64,000 bases of DNA from VXLM01 sp965242665 (lineage in GTDB: Bacteria; Chloroflexota; Dehalococcoidia; Lucifugimonadales; VXLM01). The translations under genes were made by a program, and so were the position numbers. Shown here piece after piece: positions 18,701 to 24,029 of this stretch. Below the pieces are notes generated by a model. That model ran no database searches and had not been told where the DNA came from. It was given only the letters and a program-made list of their open reading frames with translations. Where the stretch lies: assembly GCA_965242665.1 (NCBI GenBank), contig OZ251484.1, positions 2,604,001 through 2,668,000 on the forward strand, read 5' to 3'. Each line of letters starts with the position of its first letter. The stretch's first letter is position 1.

Positions 18701-21700
18701 ATCGTTAGTAACCCCCCTGGACGTGTAGCATCTCGCCCCGGCAGGCGGCGGCAGCTCTGCCCTGAGCCTGTCGTAGCCGTTGAATCCCGCGTCGATGATG
18801 CCCACTCGTATGCCGCTTCCACCGATTCCGACACTGTTCCATGCAGGGGCCCCATGCTCCTTAGCGCCCTCGCTGGTGACAGTAGGAGCAGGAGACGTTG
18901 CGATTTCGACCCTGAATCCGCCTACGGATCCGGACTGCAAGGTCGTCGCTTCCACTATGTACGACCCGGGTCGAAGCGTGTAGCCGGCCTGGGATGTGCC
19001 CACACTGATTACATCGTCGTACCAGTTCGGTCCGTCGATGAGGTACACGTAGGTGGATGCGTCTGAAGAGGCCAAACTGACGGCCACGCGCGCGGTCTCG
19101 GACAGAGTGAAGCTGTAGTGCCGCGCGTATCTGCCCGCCCGATTTCCAGAGTCGCAGCCCTCCGCCCACGTGCCGGCGCGAGACGCTCTCTGCGTACCGG
19201 AAAGTGTTCCCACACTCTCCGTGCACACGTTCAAGGGTGAGGCATTGATTTCAAGGGTGAAGCTGCCGGTGGATCGGACAGCGTACGTCGTCGCTTCTAT
19301 CGTGTAGTTGCCGGGTTGGAGGGCGCGCGCTATCTGCGAGTTGTTGCCAGTGCCTCCATCGTCGTCGAAGTCGATTATCGCGCCGTCCGCCCCTACGCCG
19401 CGTATCAAGTACAAGTAGGGGTCTACGCCGGATGAAGCAGAGGTGAGGTCGACGGTCACGACAGTGTCTTGCGTCAGGGTGAAGCTGTAGTGCCGCGCGT
19501 AGTGGCCAATCCGGTTCGGAGAGTCGCACCCCTGCGCCCACGTGCCGGTGCGAGACGCCGTCTGCGTACCGGAAAGTGTTCCCACACTCTCCATGCACAC
19601 GTTCAAGGGCGATGTATTGATTTCGAGCGTGAACCTTCCGGTGGATTGGGCGGCGGACGTCGTCGCTTCTATCGTGTGGTCGCCGGGTTGGAAGACGCGC
19701 GCTATCTGCGAGTTGTCACCCGTGCCTCCATCGTCGTCGAAGTCGATTATCGCGCCGTCCGCCCCCGCGCCCCGTATCAAGTACAAGTAGGGATTCGCCC
19801 CGGATGAAGGAGATGTGAGGTCGACGGTCACAATCGTTTCCTGCGTCAGGGTGAAGCTGTAGTGCCGCGCGTAGTGGGCGGCCCGGTTCGTAGAGTCGCA
19901 TCCCCGCACCCATGCGTTGGTGCGAGACACCGTCTGCGTACCGGAAAGTGTTCCCACACTCTCCGTGCACACGTTCAAGGGTGAGGTATTGATTTCGAGG
20001 GTGAAGCTGCCGGTGGATCCGGTGGAGATCGTCGTCGCTTCTATCGTGTACTGGCCGGGTCGAAGGACGCGCGCTATCTGCGCGCTGGCACCTGCACCTT
20101 CACTGCCTTCGATTATCGCACCGTCCGCCCCCGCGCCTTGTATCAAGTACAGGTAGGGGTCCACGCCGGATGAAGGAGATGTGAGGTCGACGGTCACGAC
20201 AGTGTCTTGCGTCAGGGTGAATCTGTAGTGCCGCGCGTAGCGGCCAACCCGGTTTGGAGAGTCGCACCCCTGCGACCACGTGCCGGTGCGAGACACCGTC
20301 TGCGTACGGGAGAATGTTCCCAGATTCTCTGCTACGCACACGTTCTGACGCCATGCGTTGATTTCTAGCGTGAAGCTGCCAGAGTCTCCGGAGTCGAATG
20401 TCGTTGCTTCTATCGTGTACTCGCCGGATTGAAGGGTGCGCGCTATCCGCGAGTTCTGGCCTGCGCCTCCATTGTCGTCGCCGTCGATTATCGCGCCGTC
20501 CGCTCCCGCGCCCCGTATCAAGTACAAGTACGGGTCAGTGCCGGATGCAGGAGATGTGAGGTCGACGGTCACAATCGTCTCTTGCGTCAGGGTGAAACTG
20601 TAGTGCCGCGCGTAGCGGCCCAACCGGTTTGGAGAGTCGCATTCCTGCGCCCATGTGCTGGTGCGAGACACCGTCTGCGTACCGGAGAGTGCTCCCAGAT
20701 TCTCTACGCACACGTTGAAGGCCGATGTATTGATTTCGAGCGTGAAATCGCCAGAGTCTCTGGAGTAGAATGTCGTTGCTTCCATCGTGTACTCGCCGGA
20801 TTGGAGGACGCGCGCTATCCGCGAGTTCCAGGCTGTACCTCCATTGTCGTCGCTGTCGATTATATCGCCGTCCACTCCCGCGCCTCGCATCAAGAACAAG
20901 TACGGGTTCGTGCCGGATGGAGGAGATGTGAGGTCGACGGTCACAATCGTGTCTTGCGTCAGGGTGAATCTGTAGTGCCGCGCGTAGCGGCCAACCCGGT
21001 TTGAAGAGTCGCACCCTGGGGCCCACGTGCTGGTGCGAGACACCGTCTGCGTACCAGAGAGTGTTCCCAGATTCTCTATGCACCCGTTGAAGGCCGTTGC
21101 ATTGACTTCGAGCGTGAAATCGCCAGAGGCTCCGGAGTCGTATGTCGTCGCTTCTATCGTGTACTGGCCGGATTGAAGGATGCGCACTATCTGCGAGTTG
21201 GTGCTATAACCCCCATCGTCATCATCCGTGACTACACTTCCGTCTCTGCCAACTCCGTTCAGCAGATACATGTAGGTGTCCTCGTCGGAAGAGGTCAGAT
21301 CGATAGTCACGACCCTGCTCTCTGCCAACGTAAAGCTGTAGTACCGCGCGTAGCGGCCATAACGGTTCTCCGAAGTGCATGCGTTCGTCCAGCTCCCGGA
21401 GCGAGACACCTGCGCCGCTCCCAGGGTGCCGAGGTCGACGATGCACGGATCCGCCGTCTGATTCACCCACGGCCCGACGATCGGCTCGATCCGGATGACG
21501 TCCGGCTGCATGGAAGCCAGTCCGAGCAATCCCACCGGCACATACGCTTCCAGATACGTCTTTCCCTTGTGCCGAATCGCGACTCCGTTCGCCTTCAGGA
21601 AGCCCGCCGCCCCGCCAATGTCCTCCAACGCATAGATCGTCACTCCTACCAACGCATCGCCCTCTGACTCCCCATCGACTGCGGCCTGCCCATCATCTCC

Positions 21701-22366
21701 GGACGGCAGCTCGTACAAGAGCGCGCTGTTCGTCAGGGAATCCGCTGAAAAGAGCCCGTCATCCACCTGCTTTGCGATGCCGTCCAGCTGCGAAGTCAAG
21801 TTCGCATACTGCTGCGGAGCCTTCCCAGGAATCGGCGGCGCATCCTCTACTGCACTGCCGGGAACTTCGTTCGGGATCCGCTGTGCGTTGTACTCCGGCC
21901 CGCCCAAGCCGTCGTCCCCTCCGATGCCCTTGCCGCCGCCAAAACCCCATGCGCCTGGGTCGGCGTCCAGATGCGGCCCTGCGATCGGTTCGACCCGAAT
22001 GACCCCTGGCTGCTGCGAGACCTTTCCCAGCAGCGCAACGGGCACAGACGCTTCCAAATAGGTATTGCCGATGTTCCGTACCGAACCCCCGTTGCTCGTC
22101 AGGAACGTTGCTACTGCGTTGACATCCCCGGTCACGTAGATCGTCACATCTACCGGCGGCGGTACGCTTCCCGGATCCTGCTGCCCCTCAGTCGGCAGCG
22201 TATCCTCCTTTCTCGGCTGCGAATCCAGATTCGGATACTTTGGTGGAACAACCTCGTAGATCTTTGGGGGATGCTCCTTGCCCCCGTCTCCATGTGTATC
22301 GGATCCGGCGACCAAGACCGCCGACCCGAGAAGAATACACAGCGTAAAGATAGACCACGAACGCAC
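12758..22366 (-). CDS. Giant secreted, membrane-anchored S8 subtilase with PPC-like and FG-GAP-like repeats
   Basis: About 3202 residues. The start is GTG 22366, with AAAGGAG 6 nt upstream and a Sec signal peptide (WSIFTLCILLGSAVLVAG) directly after it; an in-frame ATG at 22480 adds 38 unlikely residues. Order: two similar N-terminal modules (VTIYVTGDVNAVATFL and VTIYALEDIGGAAGFL) resembling propeptide units; seven PPC-like beta-sandwich repeats of about 110 residues; the subtilisin domain with Asp1192 (GIIDAG), His1231 (SVHGTG) and Ser1505 (RGMSQAAPH); about fourteen FG-GAP-like propeller repeats (VAVGASGDDDN, YVFTKPSGGW); an Fn3 and leucine-rich segment; a BACON-like domain; a Pro-Thr-rich stalk (TPVPTATHTPTAIP repeats); a final membrane helix (MVVILAVVLVVVIAGAVAAG) and RRGG. 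It should digest protein outside the cell while tethered to the membrane. No LPXTG motif was seen. Confidence 0.9.
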   Translation of the reverse strand: MRSWSIFTLCILLGSAVLVAGSDTHGDGGKEHPPKIYEVVPPKYPNLDSQPRKEDTLPTEGQQDPGSVPPPVDVTIYVTGDVNAVATFLTSNGGSVRNIGNTYLEASVPVALLGKVSQQPGVIRVEPIAGPHLDADPGAWGFGGGKGIGGDDGLGGPEYNAQRIPNEVPGSAVEDAPPIPGKAPQQYANLTSQLDGIAKQVDDGLFSADSLTNSALLYELPSGDDGQAAVDGESEGDALVGVTIYALEDIGGAAGFLKANGVAIRHKGKTYLEAYVPVGLLGLASMQPDVIRIEPIVGPWVNQTADPCIVDLGTLGAAQVSRSGSWTNACTSENRYGRYARYYSFTLAESRVVTIDLTSSDEDTYMYLLNGVGRDGSVVTDDDDGGYSTNSQIVRILQSGQYTIEATTYDSGASGDFTLEVNATAFNGCIENLGTLSGTQTVSRTSTWAPGCDSSNRVGRYARHYRFTLTQDTIVTVDLTSPPSGTNPYLFLMRGAGVDGDIIDSDDNGGTAWNSRIARVLQSGEYTMEATTFYSRDSGDFTLEINTSAFNVCVENLGALSGTQTVSRTSTWAQECDSPNRLGRYARHYSFTLTQETIVTVDLTSPASGTDPYLYLIRGAGADGAIIDGDDNGGAGQNSRIARTLQSGEYTIEATTFDSGDSGSFTLEINAWRQNVCVAENLGTFSRTQTVSRTGTWSQGCDSPNRVGRYARHYRFTLTQDTVVTVDLTSPSSGVDPYLYLIQGAGADGAIIEGSEGAGASAQIARVLRPGQYTIEATTISTGSTGSFTLEINTSPLNVCTESVGTLSGTQTVSRTNAWVRGCDSTNRAAHYARHYSFTLTQETIVTVDLTSPSSGANPYLYLIRGAGADGAIIDFDDDGGTGDNSQIARVFQPGDHTIEATTSAAQSTGRFTLEINTSPLNVCMESVGTLSGTQTASRTGTWAQGCDSPNRIGHYARHYSFTLTQDTVVTVDLTSASSGVDPYLYLIRGVGADGAIIDFDDDGGTGNNSQIARALQPGNYTIEATTYAVRSTGSFTLEINASPLNVCTESVGTLSGTQRASRAGTWAEGCDSGNRAGRYARHYSFTLSETARVAVSLASSDASTYVYLIDGPNWYDDVISVGTSQAGYTLRPGSYIVEATTLQSGSVGGFRVEIATSPAPTVTSEGAKEHGAPAWNSVGIGGSGIRVGIIDAGFNGYDRLRAELPPPAGARCYTSRGVTNDPKDCLGSVHGTGVAEAVVDVAPDVSLYIANPNTFGDLRDTVDWMIAEGVDVINHSVSWIFDGPGDGTSPRENSPLRSVDRAVAGGITWVNSAGNDHGDAWLGEYFDGDGDGLIEFQGTDESNAVLPSGLINRLRIHLRWDDSWTGADSDLDFYLLDSRNRVVARSEDLQTGMAGHVPYERMETSVSLGRYRVVVRHVSGDDPEWVQLMVWGGGLEHYTEGSIGSPAESANPGLLAVGAAPWSDVETIESFSSRGPTTDGRIKPDIVGADQGRSATYGAFRGMSQAAPHVTGMAALVRQMFPDLGPADTARYLKNQAIPRPESAVGALEVPNDMWGYGFALLPEPPIISSGYSLAPPDPDSNDQFGVSSSASADGSAIVIGSLGDGSAGEQSGAAYVFTKSASRWSETGKLTASDAAAGDRFGGSVSMSADGNTIVVGAYGDDDNGSDSGSAYIFTKPSTGWASMSIAVKLTASDGAAGDHFGHSASISADGSTITIGAHGSDSGGGDAGAAYVFTKPDGGWVTTSAAAKLTASDAEADDQLGASISASGDGSTIAVGARGDSPGSVYVFTKPSGGWASTSTKIRLTGPEEVDVRAQLGESVSVSRDGSTIVAGSPEAPGAAYVFTKPSGGWVTTPTSVRLSAPVHDARDRFGHSVSVSGDGSIIAVGAHGSHGDAEEADAHGEHGGEGGAEDEGAAYVFTRPTEGWVETSVAASLRLAVPFYHLGYSVSVSADGSTVAATAPGTTSGHAHVFTRSATGWKDAESSVSRLWAVDGDGGSSFGIALSASADGGTVVVGASGSDSGGTNAGAAYVFTKPSGGWGTAEPARITLTASDGASGDHFGRSMSVSGDGSIVAVGSHLDDDNGTGSGSIYVFTRPSGGWTATPAQVKIKPSDGATSDVFGSSVSVSGDGSIIAVGSPEDDDKGNISGSVYVFTRPAGGWTTMATQAKLTAADGAAVDLFGSSVAVSGDGSIIAVGSIGDDANGSASGSVYVFTRPDGGWTATAAQAKLTAADGATNDAFGNSVAVSGDGSIIAVGSIGDDDNGNGSGSVYVFTKPSSGWTATAAQAKLTAAAGAEEDKFGVAVSLSADGSKVAVGASGDDDNAGDSGAVYLFTKPTGGWTAASTAARLPSQRSPDTGDALGRSVSIGGDVTAVGAWGQAERTGRAYVYRTLAAPERIGTITNQSMTEGGSPVMVDASGYFRAPNSRTLTYTVTSRNPSVATAAVSSTGEVRITPTGPGESRISVTAANPDRLTAAQSFTATVIGAPALVGDLIVKGFDGTSIELSWTAPNDYGSATTRYELERKTGDGSYAAVTPPPGASATTYRDTGLTVGTTYTYRLRAYNAIGTRGWSNEASGEPSPDRDALIALYDATDGDNWTTNTNWKSDKPLDEWYGVTTDADGRVKRLWLANNDLSGKMPSELDNLANLEYLWINDNRLTGRIPQTFTRLSRLIEFYFDGNSGLCAPSTTAFQDWLARRDARGLTCGATPPLPPPPPPPPPPPPSDGGGGGSFGGGGPVAVPTPTPTPTPVVIRPEVGLSTNTLAFTAVQGGDAPAAQTFTVWNTVRQTDMPFTLSSAANWLSFSPASASSNSPQSRVTVSVSVDASGLNPGTHRGRISISAPGASNTPRAVFVTLVITSPTSARAPVTANEETEITTGDSTVQLVVPAGAAPSNVDIQVTKLDAASPGAPPVDEERVVLAAELETFAAGSDTPTPMTYSRGVDLRFVLPEADASACAAGRVRMYWVNGGEWTLLEHRCETDAAGAVWAVSTLTHFSTYVMTVDDAPATPTPEPTAPPTATPVPTATSAPTAIPTATPVPATATPVPTATHTPTAIPTATPVPATATPVPTATHTPTAIPTATPVPTATRTPTAIPTATPQPATATPVPTATSVPTAIPTATPQPATATPMLAATFTPVPPATAVTQVVPKPTSAPVPVAPEDEGGGLNMVVILAVVLVVVIAGAVAAGLYVRRGGLAAG
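12985..13330. repeat. Tandem repeats coding the Pro-Thr stalk of the giant protease
   Basis: Units containing GGCGTGGCCGTTGGTATGG and GCCGTCGGCACAGGAGTAG recur, with one block of about 66 bp duplicated almost perfectly (about 13125-13190 and 13191-13256). They encode TATPVPTATHTPTAIP-type residues. Such arrays vary in copy number, so stalk length may differ between strains. Confidence 0.85.
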
Positions 22367-22413
22367 GACGACTCCTTTTTGGTATACAGAATTGTTCCGA
22401 AAGGCAACATTCC

Positions 22414-22442
22414 AGAATACCAGATTCCGATCGGCTTGACAA
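22414..22442 (-). promoter_or_regulatory. Promoter of the giant protease gene
   Basis: On the minus strand TTGTCA (complement of 22437-22442), a 17-bp spacer and TATTCT (complement of 22414-22419). The transcription start would lie near 22407, about 40 nt before the GTG start. Confidence 0.65.
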
Positions 22443-22546
22443 GTAATCCCGGAGAAGGGTTTCGTTCGATCTATCGGCATGAGCTGCTCTCGTACCGTAA
22501 AGCCACTTGTCGTCGTTCCTACCGCATGAATGACGCGGTGGTTCGG

Positions 22547-22789
22547 CTATGGGGCGCGCACTGGCTCGAGCGCACCGACGCGCTTCAAGACCTCGTATGC
22601 CTCGGAGGCGCGCGCCTCGCCGGCGTCGGGGTTTGGCGGGCGTACGGCAGCGTTCTCTATAACGCCCATGTACTTTAGGATGTACTTGTGTAGGCGCGGG
22701 AGCGAGGGGATGGCAAGGGGGGCGTCGTGGAGTCCGTGCGTGGACGGACTCCACTGGCGCTGGATGTATCCCTGTCTTGCCGCAGGGGC
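22547..22789 (-). pseudogene. Possible coding remnant downstream of the P-loop protein
   Basis: On the minus strand an open frame without a good start runs to TAG at 22547. Its sequence looks protein-like rather than random (PLAIPSLPRLHKYILKYMGV, then ASEAYEVLKRVGALEPV). It is in a different frame from the preceding P-loop gene, whose stop it abuts. It could be the shifted tail of a longer ancestral gene or the decayed end of another gene. It contains a 9-bp perfect hairpin (22729-22752, GGAGTCCGT with 6-nt loop). I do not recognise a family. The rest of the gap up to the protease promoter shows nothing. Confidence 0.3.
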
Positions 22790-23490
22790 TAGGGGAAGAG
22801 GTCGGGGTGGAGGATGGCGCGGGTGTTGATGCGGAGGCGGTCGCGGTCGGATAGGAGGGGCTCGATCTTCCCTACGAACTCGCGCATGGTTTCCTCTACC
22901 GTCGATTCGGAGGTGTCCAGCTCGAAGCGGTACCGCAGGAGGGAATGGCTGTATTGGTACTGGAATCGTTCGAGGATGTGTTCGATGTGTTCGTCTTGGA
23001 TGGTGGAGCGTTCGTGGGGAGTTTCGCGCATTCGCTTGCGGATCACGTCGGCGGAGGCCTTGACGTGGACGAGCACGGTGTCCGGCCCCTGCTCGATGAT
23101 TTCCTTCTCGATGCTGCGCGCCATGCTCTCGCGGTCGCCGTACTCCCCCGCGCGTCCGTAGCCGTAGTAGAGGGGGGCATAGACCGCCTCCTCGATGTGG
23201 AAGCCGATGAGGATGTGGTCGCTGTCGCGGTACAGCTGGGGGGAGAGGTGATACGCGAATTGGTAGCGGGTGAACATCTCCTTGAGGACTGGGCCGAGGT
23301 CCATGTACTTCTTGAGGTCTTCTTCGGGGATGCCGTCCCAGTGGTCAAACCACGGCGGGGTGAAGTGGTCGTGGTAGGTGACGATGCCGAGTGGCGTGGG
23401 CGGGCCCATCACCCTATCGCGCCATTCGACGATCTCCTCCGCGAGGGTCGTCGTGCCTGCGTATTCGCATCCAACCAGTATGAGTCTCAT
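22789..23490 (-). CDS. P-loop NTPase/kinase-like protein with an atypical Walker A
   Basis: A 233-residue protein. The start is ATG 23490, preceded by AGGAGG; an upstream in-frame extension to 23640 is made of REP-repeat translation (VIPAKAGIQ) and is rejected. The N-terminus MRLILVGCEYAGTTTLAEEI has the strand-loop-helix of a P-loop kinase, but the invariant Lys of GxxxxGK[ST] is replaced by Thr (GCEYAGTTT). A YHDH motif near 40, an SPQLYRDSDHILIGFHIEEAV stretch near 110, an Arg-rich lid-like region (VIRKRMRETPHERS) and IEPLLSDRDRLRI at the end recall thymidylate-kinase-like NTPases. Substrate unknown. Loss of the Lys may mean altered or lost phosphotransfer, or a family-specific variant. 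Confidence 0.7.
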   Translation of the reverse strand: MRLILVGCEYAGTTTLAEEIVEWRDRVMGPPTPLGIVTYHDHFTPPWFDHWDGIPEEDLKKYMDLGPVLKEMFTRYQFAYHLSPQLYRDSDHILIGFHIEEAVYAPLYYGYGRAGEYGDRESMARSIEKEIIEQGPDTVLVHVKASADVIRKRMRETPHERSTIQDEHIEHILERFQYQYSHSLLRYRFELDTSESTVEETMREFVGKIEPLLSDRDRLRINTRAILHPDLFP

Positions 23491-23518
23491 GTGTCTCCTC
23501 CTGTCTTGCGAGTGTGTT

Positions 23519-23592
23519 TGGATTCCCGCCTTCGCGGGAATGACGTAGACGAGTGCGGGAATGACGTGAGTGAGTGCGGGAATGACGGGTAT
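23519..23592. repeat. REP-like hairpin plus two half-units
   Basis: A full hairpin unit ATTCCCGCCTTCGCGGGAAT followed by GACGTAGACGAGTGCGGGAA-type half-units at about 21-bp and 23-bp spacing. It lies just upstream of the P-loop gene start. Confidence 0.85.
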
Positions 23593-23749
23593 GGCTACTC
23601 CTGTCTTGCGAGTGTGTCGGGCGTCTGGGGACTGTCGCATTATAGCGGTTTCGTGCGCTGGGCGGGGGCAAGCGTTCGCGCGCTACGATTCCGTTTGACT
23701 TATCGGCATGGATTGCGCCCAGGTCGCAGCAGGTTAGACATACCGCATA

Positions 23750-23883
23750 CCGTCATTCCCGCGCATACCGTCATTCCCGCGCATACCGTCATTCCCGCGC
23801 ATACCGTCATTCCCGCGCATACCGTCATTCCCACACATACCGTCATTCCCGCGCACACCGTCATTCCCGCGTAGGCGGGAATC
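23750..23883. repeat. Tandem 18-bp array ending in a REP-like hairpin
   Basis: Six consecutive 18-bp units of CCGTCATTCCCGCGCATA (units 5 and 6 have small changes) and a seventh that runs into the hairpin ATTCCCGCGTAGGCGGGAAT. The array is head-to-tail with no unique spacers. It fills most of the gap between the P-loop gene and the SPFH-ankyrin gene. Confidence 0.92.
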
Positions 23884-23971
23884 TATTGCGCCCAGGCGGA
23901 CTGGACATCCCGCTTGGAGTCACCGCCCCCGAAGCGCCATGCCAATACATCGAACGGAACACGCGCTGCGG

Positions 23972-24000
23972 TTTACTACAGGGGACGGTTTGGGTAGTAT
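23972..24000 (+). promoter_or_regulatory. Promoter of the SPFH-ankyrin gene
   Basis: TTTACT (23972-23977) and TAGTAT (23995-24000) separated by 17 bp, 30 bp before the ATG at 24030. Confidence 0.45.
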
Positions 24001-24029
24001 CGAGTTGTGCAGAATGACGGAGGGGCGAT

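Noticed and set aside
23491..23640. N-terminal extension of the P-loop protein
   Set aside because: It codes VIPAKAGIQ-type residues from REP-like repeats, and a strong AGGAGG site precedes the internal ATG at 23490.
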